A stretch of 64,000 nucleotides of DNA from Firm-04 sp045600205 (GCA_045600205.1 JAZRXM010000001.1:1-64000); one strand, 5' to 3'; shown: positions 52,740-60,804, counted from the stretch's first letter. The notes: generated from the letters alone by a model not told the origin. Made by a program: numbers and translations.

Positions 52740-52915
52740 TCTGCGATGCATTCATAATGGAGCAACGCAAGGCAAGCCAATGAGTTTGCAAGCAAACTCA
52801 TCCAAATCTCGCCAAAGGGTATGAAATACCCTTTGGAATTCCATGACGGAAGCAGAAAAAAGGCTTCCATATGAAAAGCTTTACCCAATTTTTCTCGAAA
52901 ATTCGCAGAGCGCGA
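52740..52915. repeat. Inverted-repeat element, copy 3 (long form, hairpin array)
   Basis: Bounded by TCTGCGA (52740-52746) and TCGCAGA (52903-52909), the latter followed by GCGCGA as in copy 2. Inside are hairpins TGAGTTTGC/GCAAACTCA (52781-52800), CCAAAGGGTAT/ATACCCTTTGG (52812-52836), GGAAGC/GCTTCC (52848-52868) and AATTTT/AAAATT near 52878-52902. A further stem ATGGGGAC/GTCCCCAT lies just outside (52938-52965). No open frame of note. The 307-base gap 52671-52977 otherwise holds only the terminator at 52685. Confidence 0.75.
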
Positions 52916-52977
52916 AATCTCCTTGTTCCAGAATGCGATGGGGACCCCTTAACAGGAGTCCCCATTCGATGATTTCA

Positions 52978-54906
52978 TTAATTTGCGATGACCTCTACAT
53001 TGCTGCCCTTGACAGGCTCATCATGCAGCTCCATCGGATTGTGATGGAACGTCGGTACAAGATCTGCAAGCAACTGCACCGTTTTCTTCGCATTGTTCTC
53101 TGCTGCCGCATTCCGCAGCGTGTTCAGTTTGTCCATGAAGGTCAACTGGTCAATCTTTAATTGGTTGCCAATGAATATCTTTTTGTTCGTTGTGTTGCGG
53201 AGCCCTTCTTCATCCATCAGCAACTCCTCAAACAGCTTCTCGCCCGGGCGAAGTCCCGTAAACTTGATCTCTACATCCTTATACGGCACCTTTCCGTACA
53301 TACGGATGAGGTTTTCTGCCAGCGTTGTGATCTTGACAGGCTCACCCATGTCCAGCACAAAGATTTCTCCGCCCTGTGCCATCGCACCTGCCTGCAATAC
53401 CAACGATACCGCTTCCGGAATCGTCATAAAGTAGCGGATGATGTCAGGATGCGTGACCGTCACAGGCATTCCGGATTCGATCTGCTTTTTAAACAGCGGG
53501 ATCACAGAACCGTTTGAACCAAGCACATTGCCGAATCGTGTGGTGACAAACTCCGTATCCGTTTTGCTCTGTGCCATATACTGCACGATCATCTCGCAGC
53601 AGCGTTTCGATGCGCCCATGACATTGGTCGGATTGACCGCCTTGTCCGTGGAGATCATGACGAATTTCCTGACATGATAGAAATCTGCAAGCGTTGCAAC
53701 ATTGAATGTACCGATGATGTTGTTCTTGATCGCTTCCATCGGGGAGTGCTCCATCAGCGGAACGTGTTTGTGCGCCGCTGCATGGAATACCAGATCAGGT
53801 CGATAGGTGCGGAAAATTTCATCCATGCGGTGATAATCACGTACAGATGCGATCAGCGTGACCAGATTCAGCTTGCTGCCGTATGCCATGACCAGCTCCT
53901 GCTGGATGTCATAGGCGTTGTTTTCGTAGATATCGACGATGATGACCTGCGCAGGTTCATAAAGCGCGATCTGTCGTACCAGCTCCGAGCCGATGCTGCC
54001 GCCGCCGCCCGTGACCATACAGACTTTGCCGCGAATCAGATTGTGAATGTCATCCTTATCAAACGTGATCGGATCTCTGCCAAGCAGTCCCTCAACCGAA
54101 ATATCACGCACCTGCGAAAGCAGATTGTGTTCCTCCGGCTCATCGCTCAGCACAAGCTGCGAAATGAACGGCAGAACCTTCAACGGCAATGCGGTTGCAT
54201 TGCACAGCGCAAGGATACGTTTGCGGCTTTCCTCCTCGCTGGAGGGAATCGCGTAGATGATCATGTCGATTTTTTCGCGGATGCAGATGGTCTGAATATC
54301 CGCGGTGGTGCCCATGACCTTCACACCCTGAATCAGATTGCCGCCCAGTGAAAGATCATCGTCAATCAGGCACACAGGCAGGTAATGATATGCAGGATGA
54401 GAGACATCCATTTTCGCATTTTCAATGTCCTTCAGGAGCATTCTGCCTGCCTGTCCCGCTCCGATGATCATGACACGGGTATAGTTTTCATCGGTTCTGC
54501 GTTCTTCCTGTTTGTAATTCTGCAAAAATGCACGGCGGAACATCAGACGGAATGCGCAGGTCGCCGCACAGCCCAGAATGCTGTACACCAGCCAGAAACC
54601 AAGTCCCATGGGTCTGCCTGCCATCAGCAGCAGTGCCGCTGCCAGGATCGCACCCCCGCAGACGCCATAGATACAAAGCCAATAGTCATTTTTGGATGCG
54701 TGCCGCCACAACTTGGCATAGGCTCCCATGATCCACAGCATCATCACACTGAGAATCATTGCAACTGCTGCACCAAGTGCTGCGGTGTATGCTCCGATCG
54801 TCATGCGAAGCAGCATTTGCGAAAAATACGCAAGAATGCCGCAGACAAAGAGCATACCACTGTCCGCAAGCATCAAAATCAGCTTGCGGTGGTTAATTCG
54901 ATACAT
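52978..54906 (-). CDS. Nucleoside-diphosphate-sugar dehydratase/epimerase (PglF/CapD-like)
   Basis: 642-residue membrane-bound enzyme. Four N-terminal membrane helices (within about 1-115), a CoA/NAD-binding-like domain (RVMIIGAGQAGRMLLKDI, about 145), then the catalytic short-chain dehydrogenase domain: VTGGGGSIGSELVRQI, SVRDYHRMDEIF, MISTDKAVNPTNVMGASKR and FGNVLGSNGSVIPLF. Relatives are UDP-GlcNAc 4,6-dehydratases (PglF) that start bacillosamine synthesis, matching the PglE/PglC/PglD-like genes at 24-26.7 kb. GGAG lies close to the ATG. Own promoter at 55017-55045. Confidence 0.92.
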   Translation of the reverse strand: MYRINHRKLILMLADSGMLFVCGILAYFSQMLLRMTIGAYTAALGAAVAMILSVMMLWIMGAYAKLWRHASKNDYWLCIYGVCGGAILAAALLLMAGRPMGLGFWLVYSILGCAATCAFRLMFRRAFLQNYKQEERRTDENYTRVMIIGAGQAGRMLLKDIENAKMDVSHPAYHYLPVCLIDDDLSLGGNLIQGVKVMGTTADIQTICIREKIDMIIYAIPSSEEESRKRILALCNATALPLKVLPFISQLVLSDEPEEHNLLSQVRDISVEGLLGRDPITFDKDDIHNLIRGKVCMVTGGGGSIGSELVRQIALYEPAQVIIVDIYENNAYDIQQELVMAYGSKLNLVTLIASVRDYHRMDEIFRTYRPDLVFHAAAHKHVPLMEHSPMEAIKNNIIGTFNVATLADFYHVRKFVMISTDKAVNPTNVMGASKRCCEMIVQYMAQSKTDTEFVTTRFGNVLGSNGSVIPLFKKQIESGMPVTVTHPDIIRYFMTIPEAVSLVLQAGAMAQGGEIFVLDMGEPVKITTLAENLIRMYGKVPYKDVEIKFTGLRPGEKLFEELLMDEEGLRNTTNKKIFIGNQLKIDQLTFMDKLNTLRNAAAENNAKKTVQLLADLVPTFHHNPMELHDEPVKGSNVEVIAN

Positions 54907-55016
54907 GGACTCCAGACCCCTTTACGTTTTCTAAGATTCTTTCAAGATATTCTTCTTTTTGTTTTTTTGAGTCGTGTGTTATATATCATTTCCCGACTCT
55001 TATTTCCCATGTTACC

Positions 55017-55045
55017 ATTATAACATGATACAACAGAGAATTCAA
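55017..55045 (-). promoter_or_regulatory. Sigma-A promoter for the PglF-like gene
   Basis: On the minus strand TTGAAT (plus 55045-55040), 17-base spacer, TATAAT (plus 55022-55017). Confidence 0.7.
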
Positions 55046-55136
55046 TGCTTTTATGTGATTCCACCTGCATTTTGGATGAATCGGAAAAAGTGAACAAAAT
55101 ATGAACGATAAACTGTGCAGTCAAACAAAGATGCTT

Positions 55137-55760
55137 TCATGTTTGCGCAAGACGAATCATGTCTTTCAGAATGTCCGTTGCCGCGCCGATACCGAGTTTG
55201 CTCGTATTCAGCACCATATGGTAATTGGAACGGGCACCCCAATCCGAGCCTGTATAGTAGTTGTAATGACGGCGGCGGGCTTTGTCATGCTTCTGCACGA
55301 TCGAAACTGCCTTGTCCGCATTGACGCCGTATTCCTCAATTGCTCGTTTGACGCGGAAATCGAGGTCTGCGGTGATGAATACACTGAACAAATTGGGATT
55401 GTCACGCAGAATGTAGTCCGCGCAGCGTCCGACAAAAATTGCAGAGTGATGCTCCTGCGCAAGCGTTGTGATAATCTTGCTCTGCGTCAGGAATACATAG
55501 TCCTGCGGAATCGCTTCCACATCGCCCGGCTGGTAAAATGGCGAATATGCGCCTGTTACTGCGATGTTGAACAGGAAGGAATTTGTCATGCGCTCCTCAT
55601 TTTCCTGAATGAACTTCGTGGAATAGCCGCAGCGGTCTGCGGTCATATCAATCAGTTTACGGTCGTATACGGGAATATCCTGATAATACTCGGAAAGTCG
55701 CTGCGCGATCTCTCTGCCGCCGCTGCCGTATTCACGGCTGATCGTGAGAATCATAGACAT
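55137..55760 (-). CDS. Cytidylate kinase-like family protein
   Basis: 207 residues of the cytidylate-kinase-like family PF13189. P-loop-like ITISREYGSGGREIAQRLSE (given as parts ISREYGSGG and REIAQRLSE), then DRKLIDMTADRCG, IFVGRCADYILRD and HDKARRRHYNYYTG. These proteins are distinct from true Cmk and their substrate is not known. Ribosome site AAAGGAATGG. Preceded by a perfect promoter and an operator-like dyad (see below). Confidence 0.87.
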   Translation of the reverse strand: MSMILTISREYGSGGREIAQRLSEYYQDIPVYDRKLIDMTADRCGYSTKFIQENEERMTNSFLFNIAVTGAYSPFYQPGDVEAIPQDYVFLTQSKIITTLAQEHHSAIFVGRCADYILRDNPNLFSVFITADLDFRVKRAIEEYGVNADKAVSIVQKHDKARRRHYNYYTGSDWGARSNYHMVLNTSKLGIGAATDILKDMIRLAQT

Positions 55761-55833
55761 AGAATCACCATTCCTTTCGTTACTTCGACGAATTTGCGTA
55801 AAGATATTTGTTTACAATGGCTAAAAAACGTTT

Positions 55834-55854
55834 GATGAAAATATCATTTTCATC
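55834..55854. promoter_or_regulatory. Operator-like dyad GATGAAAAT-ATC-ATTTTCATC
   Basis: Two perfect 9-bp arms around a 3-base centre, lying 7 to 27 bases downstream of the minus-strand -10 box, so it would cover the start point and early transcribed region of the cytidylate-kinase-like gene. Confidence 0.5.
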
Positions 55855-55860
55855 ATTTTT

Positions 55861-55889
55861 ATTATATCAAATATTTACGTATTTGTCAA
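55861..55889 (-). promoter_or_regulatory. Sigma-A promoter for the cytidylate-kinase-like gene
   Basis: On the minus strand TTGACA (plus 55889-55884), 17-base spacer, TATAAT (plus 55866-55861): perfect consensus. Confidence 0.9.
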
Positions 55890-55993
55890 TGGGAATATTT
55901 TGCGGTTTTTTCGTAAATCTGTCCGTCTATGACGTACACCTGTATTCACAAAAAGCGCATTTTCTGCGGCGTAAACTTTGTGTAAGCAGCCAA

Positions 55994-56022
55994 TTGATTT
56001 TTACACGGAAATGGAATATACT
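55994..56022 (+). promoter_or_regulatory. Sigma-A promoter for aspartate kinase
   Basis: TTGATT at 55994-55999, 17-base spacer, TATACT at 56017-56022; transcript would start about 42 bases before the ATG, leaving no room for a lysine riboswitch. Confidence 0.75.
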
Positions 56023-56070
56023 GTATATATGAGAAAATATGCCATTTTACATACAGAAAGGAAACCGTTC

Positions 56071-57426
56071 ATGTCTGAATCAAGCATCAAAACCGTTAAG
56101 TTCGGCGGCAGCAGCCTCGCCGATGCCAACCAGTTCCGTAAGGTCAAGGCAATCATTGAGGCGGAGCCTGCCCGCCGTTTTGTTGTTCCCTCTGCGCCCG
56201 GAAAACGGTGCAGCACCGATACCAAAATCACAGACCTGCTCTATCAGAGCCAGAAACTTGCCGCAGCAGGCGAGGACTTCGCAAAGCCGTTCCGTCAGGT
56301 CTGTGCCCGTTATTTCGAGATCGACAAGGATCTGGGACTTTCCTTTGACCCCGCCGATGAGCTGGATATCATCGCTGATGCACTGAAAAACGGCGCATCC
56401 AAGGATTACGCTGCCAGCCGCGGTGAGTACCTCAACGGCAAAATGCTTGCCAATTACCTCGATATTCCGTTCATTGATGCCGCTGAGATCATCCGCTTTG
56501 ACGCAAACGGCACACTGCTCATGGACGAAACCATTGCTTTGATGAGAAAGCGTCTGGCAGGCGTGGAACGTGCGGTCATCCCCGGATTCTACGGTGCGGA
56601 TGCGGACGGCAATGTCGTTACATTCTCCCGCGGCGGTTCGGATATCACCGGTTCGCTCGTCGCAAGAGCAACCGACTCCGAGATCTACGAAAACTGGACC
56701 GACGTTTCCGGTGTTCTCGTCGCTGACCCGCGCATCATTGAGAACGCAGCTCCCATCAACACCATCACCTACGAGGAACTGCGCGAGCTTTCCTACATGG
56801 GCGCATCCGTACTGCACGAGGACGCGATTTTCCCTGTTCGCGCAGCAGGTATTCCGATCAACATCCGCAACACCAACGATCCCTCTGCACCCGGTACCAT
56901 GATCGTTTCGGGCGACAGCGCAGACAGCGATACCGTTACGGGTTACACCATTACGGGTATTGCAGGTCGGAAGGGCTTCTGTGCAATCAATATCCAGAAA
57001 GCTATGATGAACGGCGAAATCGGCTTCTGCCGCAAGGTCCTCTCCGTACTGGAGGAAATGAACATCTCCTTTGAGCATATGCCCTCCGGCATCGACACCA
57101 TGTCGATCATTCTGCCTGAGGAGGCAATCGCAGGCAAGGAAAAGACCGTACTTTCGAAGATCCGCAAGGCGGTCAACCCCGATGCTTGCGACATCGAACA
57201 CGGCATCTCCCTGATGGCGGTCGTCGGTCGTGGAATGCGCCGCACGCGCGGTACGGCAGCACGCATTTTTGCCGCGCTCGCTCACGCAAGAATCAATATC
57301 AAGATGATCGATCAGGGCTCCAGTGAGCTGAATATCATCATCGGTATGCTGGATGGCGACTTCGAAAATGCACTCCGCTGCATCTACGATGTGTTTGTAA
57401 CCTCTGCTATCACAGAACAGCAGTAA
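56071..57426 (+). CDS. lysC: Aspartate kinase
   Basis: First step of the aspartate family (lysine, threonine, methionine). N-terminal KTVKFGGSSLADANQF, VVPSAPGKRCSTDTKITDLL, RGGSDITGSLVARA and WTDVSGVLVADPRI mark the kinase domain; two ACT regulatory domains follow (about 300-450). 451 residues, monofunctional. The ATG at 56071 follows AGAAAGGAAA; longer in-frame starts would cross the promoter. Own promoter and terminator, so it is monocistronic. Confidence 0.95.
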   Translation: MSESSIKTVKFGGSSLADANQFRKVKAIIEAEPARRFVVPSAPGKRCSTDTKITDLLYQSQKLAAAGEDFAKPFRQVCARYFEIDKDLGLSFDPADELDIIADALKNGASKDYAASRGEYLNGKMLANYLDIPFIDAAEIIRFDANGTLLMDETIALMRKRLAGVERAVIPGFYGADADGNVVTFSRGGSDITGSLVARATDSEIYENWTDVSGVLVADPRIIENAAPINTITYEELRELSYMGASVLHEDAIFPVRAAGIPINIRNTNDPSAPGTMIVSGDSADSDTVTGYTITGIAGRKGFCAINIQKAMMNGEIGFCRKVLSVLEEMNISFEHMPSGIDTMSIILPEEAIAGKEKTVLSKIRKAVNPDACDIEHGISLMAVVGRGMRRTRGTAARIFAALAHARINIKMIDQGSSELNIIIGMLDGDFENALRCIYDVFVTSAITEQQ

Positions 57427-57456
57427 CTCGGATGGTAAGAACTGAAAATATCAGCA

Positions 57457-57491
57457 AAATGCCTCTCCTTTTTTCAGAAGGAGGGGCATTT
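57457..57491 (+). terminator. Intrinsic terminator after aspartate kinase
   Basis: AAATGCCTCTCCTT (57457-57470), 7-base loop, AAGGAGGGGCATTT (57478-57491), one G-T pair, then TT. Confidence 0.92.
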
Positions 57492-57588
57492 TTACGTTTC
57501 CAAACAGTTGCTATTGTTAAATATAGGGAATAAAATAAAGAAACAAAATGCATTTCATGTGCGAAGATACAAATTTACGCGTTTCCCT

Positions 57589-57617
57589 TTGACAAATAGT
57601 CTGAAAAAAGCTATAAT
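57589..57617 (+). promoter_or_regulatory. Sigma-A promoter for the dockerin gene
   Basis: TTGACA at 57589-57594, 17-base spacer, TATAAT at 57612-57617: perfect consensus. Confidence 0.9.
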
Positions 57618-57663
57618 ATAAATGTCATGACGAATAAACAAAGCAATTGCACCGGAAAAGATT

Positions 57664-58115
57664 ATGAAACTGTCCCACTATACAAAAAAGATTGCGGCTG
57701 CTGTTTGTGCGTTTTCTGCGCTGATATCCGCATTGTTTTCCCCGAATTATTTGATTGCGTCTGCTGCGAATTCCTACCGCTACGGTGAATTCATGGTGCA
57801 GGATCAGGCAGATGGCAGTATGCTGCTGAGGCATACGCACGCAATTGCGGCTATCGTTTTGTTGCTTATAAGTTTGGCGATGTCAACGAAGACGGCTACA
57901 TTGATTCCAGAGATGCTTCCAAGATTCTGAGCATCTATGCTGGTTCGTACTATCCTTCCGAAAAGCAGAAGATCGCTGCGGATATCAATATGGATGGTTG
58001 TATAGATTCACGCGATGCAAGCCTGTTGCTGCAGTATTACGCATTTGGCAGCACAAGATATGGTTCGCTGATGAATGAGTCATTGGATGAATACCTCTAT
58101 TTTGAAGTTAGCTGA
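57664..58115 (+). pseudogene. Frameshifted secreted protein with type I dockerin
   Basis: The 5' part (57664 on) codes for a signal peptide (MKLSHYTKKIAAAVCAFSAL, cleavage near ASA-A) and about 20 further residues. The dockerin lies in the other frame, open from about 57789 to TGA at 58113-58115: GDVNEDGYIDSRDASKILSI and DINMDGCIDSRDASLLLQYY are two calcium-binding dockerin repeats of the F-hand type. Joining the parts needs one frame change, most likely between 57820 and 57875. Dockerins bind cohesins of scaffoldins in cellulosomes. Either a true pseudogene or a base error in the assembly. Perfect promoter and terminator remain. No catalytic domain is present, so the intact protein would be a small dockerin-only protein. 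Confidence 0.75.
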
Positions 58116-58131
58116 TCCCCCCTCTATATAA

Positions 58132-58171
58132 AGAAAATCCCCGCTGTCCCAAAACACAGCGGGGATTTTCT
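58132..58171 (+). terminator. Intrinsic terminator after the dockerin gene
   Basis: AGAAAATCCCCGCTGT (58132-58147) pairs with ACAGCGGGGATTTTCT (58156-58171): a 16-bp perfect stem. Confidence 0.92.
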
Positions 58172-58185
58172 AATCTTCAATTATC

Positions 58186-58220
58186 CAAAAAAAGCTGTCC
58201 GGTTATCAACTCGGACAGCT
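58186..58220 (-). terminator. Intrinsic terminator of the 33-aa peptide gene
   Basis: On the minus strand AGCTGTCCG (plus 58220-58212), 10-base loop, CGGACAGCT (plus 58201-58193), then TTTTTT from the A-run at 58187-58193. Eight bases after the peptide stop codon. Confidence 0.92.
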
Positions 58221-58227
58221 GATTCCC

Positions 58228-58329
58228 TTAGAGGAGGTAGATCATCATAGCAACGACAGAACCAATTGCTACGACGCCCCAGAACAGGGAAGTAATGTTT
58301 GCTTTGAGCATTGCTACTTTCTTTTTCAT
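58228..58329 (-). CDS. 33-aa single-span membrane peptide
   Basis: A short gene with a complete set of signals. ATG at 58329 (minus strand) preceded by GAGGTGTAGAA; 33 codons to TAA at 58228. The peptide starts MKKKVAMLKANITSLFWG and continues as an uncharged helix through VVAIGSVVAMMIYLL to its end. So: three lysines, a short amphipathic part, one membrane helix and no soluble tail. A perfect sigma-A promoter (58409-58437), a leader of about 70 bases containing a small G/C hairpin, and an intrinsic terminator complete the unit. I do not recognise a family. Small hydrophobic peptides like this include type I toxins, small regulatory membrane proteins and peptide bacteriocins; none is shown. 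Confidence 0.72.
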   Translation of the reverse strand: MKKKVAMLKANITSLFWGVVAIGSVVAMMIYLL

Positions 58330-58408
58330 TTCTACACCTCATTTATAAATGGATTTCCCTCCAGTAGGACCCTCAGCGACTTACAGGGGGTTCCTTTCTG
58401 TAATTCCT

Positions 58409-58437
58409 ATCATATCACAAGCGGATGATTTTGTCAA
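58409..58437 (-). promoter_or_regulatory. Sigma-A promoter for the 33-aa peptide gene
   Basis: On the minus strand TTGACA (plus 58437-58432), 17-base spacer, TATGAT (plus 58414-58409). Confidence 0.88.
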
Positions 58438-58567
58438 TGATTTTAGTAATTTTCTACATTTCTATATATGCAATTAAGGTTTTGAAGCCTCTGATTGTCT
58501 AAATTGCTCTCTAATGATTGTGCATTTATCCAAAAATTGCTGCTGTTTTAAGACATAAAGTTTCAGT

Positions 58568-59020
58568 TTATTCGTCACTTTGCATAGTTTTACCATTTAA
58601 CAGTTTGTGTGGAATTCCGAAAAACAAGTGAATGCGGGGGAAAATGCCAATCCAGAAATGATTGCCCTTTTTAGGGCGATATTGTGGTTGATTTACACCA
58701 TAAATTCCACCGATTATACCGGATGTAATAGTAAACATAAACAACAATGGCACCCCGAAATGCCCCGAAATCACCCGCGCAGCAAGATACCAGAGGAGGG
58801 TCAGGAGGGCAGCACAACGGATGCCGATGCTGATTCCGCCGCGCCGCAAATGTCTGGCTGCACCTTCCGCGGAAGCAAAACATCCCAGCATGATGGGAAG
58901 CGACGCCAGCGGTTTGTACATCGCAGGAGGAAGATCCAAGGCGCAGAGAATCGCGGACGCTCCCAACATTCCCAACGCGGAAAGGGGAATCCCACGCAGC
59001 AGAATCATCCGTAAAATCAT
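58568..59020 (-). CDS. Four-helix membrane protein (TIGR04086-like)
   Basis: 150 residues with four hydrophobic segments (about 8-28, 36-53, 66-84, 91-108) and a basic cytosolic tail. Size and layout resemble the TIGR04086 family of small Firmicutes membrane proteins, which have no known role. Ribosome site GAGGCG before the ATG at 59020. Divergent from the lysozyme gene; a TAGAAT-like -10 lies near 59050 on this strand. Confidence 0.65.
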   Translation of the reverse strand: MILRMILLRGIPLSALGMLGASAILCALDLPPAMYKPLASLPIMLGCFASAEGAARHLRRGGISIGIRCAALLTLLWYLAARVISGHFGVPLLFMFTITSGIIGGIYGVNQPQYRPKKGNHFWIGIFPRIHLFFGIPHKLLNGKTMQSDE

Positions 59021-59105
59021 CAGTAACGCCTCACTTTCTGCTCTATTCTATGCAGAATGGCTATGTTTCAGAAGTGTTGAAGAATCTTAATATTTTCGAA
59101 AGTGC

Positions 59106-59134
59106 TTGCCTATCCGTCAGAAATATGTTATAAT
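59106..59134 (+). promoter_or_regulatory. Sigma-A promoter for the GH25 gene
   Basis: TTGCCT at 59106-59111, 17-base spacer, TATAAT at 59129-59134. Confidence 0.75.
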
Positions 59135-59178
59135 GTACTCAATTCGGTTTCATTCGACCAAATACGGAAGGAGTTCCT

Positions 59179-60171
59179 ATGAAGCGTTATCAGCGAATGC
59201 TGTTGGCGGCATCCAGTGTGGTGTTTGCCGGGCTGACTGTGGTGTTTGGTGCATCGTATCTGAAAGAAAAGCGCGCACACAACCGCACCGCACAGACCCT
59301 TGCTGCCATGAAAACCATCGGCGGGAAAAACGGCACGGTGTATCAGCCGGTGGATGTCGATTATCATTATGAGCTTGCAGGTCAGAAAATCCTGCTAAAA
59401 GATAATACATACGGGGAAATCTGGTTGCCCGTCCTCGCGGATGTACCGCTTTCCACGCATCCGAATGAACGCCTGAAAATGGACGAAATCGGCAGAATGC
59501 AATCCTACGACGAAAACGGCAGTAAAAATGCCCTCACCGGTATTGATATCTCTGCACATAACAATGTCACGGATTGGAATGCGGTGAAAGCCTCAGGTGT
59601 GGATTTCGTCATGCTGCGCGTCGGCTACCGTACCTACGGCGGCGGCGAATTGCACGCAGATGACAAGTTTTCACAGTACTACGCCGATGCAAAAGCGGCA
59701 GGGCTCAAAATCGGTGCATATTTCTTCTCACAGGCGATTTCGAAGGAGGAAGCCGAGGAAGAAGCCGTATTTGCTGCAAAACAGCTTGATGGCTTGTCAC
59801 TCGATTATCCGATGGTTTATGACTGGGAAATCATTTTCGATGACGCGGACGGCGCACGTACCGATGCGGTATCCGTGGAAACGCTGACCGATGCCACGCT
59901 CACTTTCTGCACGAATATCAAGGCGTTTGGCTATACCCCGATGATCTATCAGAATAAGCGCACCTCGCTGCTGAAATACGACTTGCCGCGCCTGAAAGAA
60001 TACCCGTTCTGGCTTGCTGAATACGGCGACGGTCCGACATATATCTACGAGTATGATATGTGGCAGTATAGCTGCAAGGGTGCTGTGGACGGCATTGTGG
60101 GCGATGTCGATATGGACCTGTCATTCTACGACTACGCGCTTGGAGTCAGGCAGGAGATTGTGACGGGGTAA
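59179..60171 (+). CDS. GH25 family lysozyme (muramidase), membrane-anchored or secreted
   Basis: Cleaves the MurNAc-GlcNAc bond of peptidoglycan. N-terminal hydrophobic segment (about 7-25), a spacer of about 90 residues, then the GH25 barrel: GIDISAHNNVTDW with catalytic Asp, FVMLRVGYRTYGGG, AGLKIGAYFFSQAI, and PMVYDWE with the catalytic acid; WQYSCKGAVDGIVGDVDMD closes it. 330 residues, no wall-binding repeats. AAGGAGTTCCT precedes the ATG. Confidence 0.93.
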   Translation: MKRYQRMLLAASSVVFAGLTVVFGASYLKEKRAHNRTAQTLAAMKTIGGKNGTVYQPVDVDYHYELAGQKILLKDNTYGEIWLPVLADVPLSTHPNERLKMDEIGRMQSYDENGSKNALTGIDISAHNNVTDWNAVKASGVDFVMLRVGYRTYGGGELHADDKFSQYYADAKAAGLKIGAYFFSQAISKEEAEEEAVFAAKQLDGLSLDYPMVYDWEIIFDDADGARTDAVSVETLTDATLTFCTNIKAFGYTPMIYQNKRTSLLKYDLPRLKEYPFWLAEYGDGPTYIYEYDMWQYSCKGAVDGIVGDVDMDLSFYDYALGVRQEIVTG

Positions 60172-60190
60172 CGTATCCCGATTTGATTCG

Positions 60191-60219
60191 CACCGTTTCG
60201 GCAGCATTCGCATACATTA
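60191..60219 (+). promoter_or_regulatory. Sigma-K-type promoter ahead of dpaA remnant
   Basis: CACC at 60191-60194 (mACm-type -35), 16-base spacer, CATACATTA at 60211-60219, fitting the sigma-K -10 pattern CATAnnnTA. In Bacillus the dipicolinate synthase operon is transcribed by sigma-K, which matches the downstream gene. Confidence 0.65.
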
Positions 60220-60243
60220 TGGTATCCGAAGGAGTGAATGCGT

Positions 60244-60804
60244 ATGCAACGAATCAATCAGAATTTATCCCTGCGATTGCTTGCAGTCAGCGGGGATTTG
60301 CGCCAGAAAGCTGCAATCGAAGCACTTTCCGGTTGGCATCAGGTGGATGAAATCAGCACGGATGCAGAGATTTCTACGTGCCGATACGACGCACTGCTGC
60401 TGCCGATGAACGTATCCGACAAAAACAAAATTCCGCTGAATGTACTGAAAAATGCCGTACATTCAAGCGGAATCGTTTTAGGTGGACGCATCTCGGCGGC
60501 TGACAGGACAGAACTTGCCTGTACGGGACTTGCGGTTGCGGATTATGCGATGCGCGAGGAATTTGCTGTCCGCAACGCCGTTCCGACAGCAGAGGGTGCG
60601 GTACAAATCGCACTTTCCGAACTGCCCGTGACACTTCACGGCTGCCCCTGCCTGATCCTAGGCGCGGGAAAAGTCAGCCGTGCGCTGCAAATGGCTTTGC
60701 GCGGTCTGCAAGCAGATGTGACGGTTGCGGCAAGGCGGTGTTCCGACCTTGTGTGGAGGCAATGCTGCGAGAGCAAACCGCTCAGCGCACCTCAATATTC
60801 GTAA
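60244..60804 (+). pseudogene. dpaA: C-terminally truncated dipicolinate synthase subunit A (DpaA/SpoVFA)
   Basis: Dipicolinate synthase subunit A is normally about 290-300 residues; here only 186 remain. The recognisable part runs through REEFAVRNAVPTAEGAVQIA, the TLHGCPCLILGAGKVSRAL nucleotide-binding loop and VTVAARR, then turns into unrelated sequence at about residue 165 and stops. The C-terminal half of the NAD-domain is missing, and the last 23 bases overlap the end of the convergent 60782 gene. No dpaB follows. ATG at 60244 is nine bases after GGAG. Probably non-functional, unless spore dipicolinate is made another way. Confidence 0.75.

Larger units (their letters stand above)
55761..56070. 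promoter_or_regulatory. Divergent AT-rich control region between the cytidylate-kinase-like gene and aspartate kinase
   Basis: 310 bases with no credible gene. It contains a minus-strand promoter (55861-55889), a 21-base dyad at 55834-55854 over its start point, and a plus-strand promoter (55994-56022). A 74-codon frame at 55808 has poor composition and no ribosome site. Confidence 0.75.

Noticed and set aside
55808..56032. A 74-codon frame between the cytidylate-kinase-like gene and aspartate kinase
   Set aside because: Overlaps two promoters, AT-driven composition, no ribosome site.
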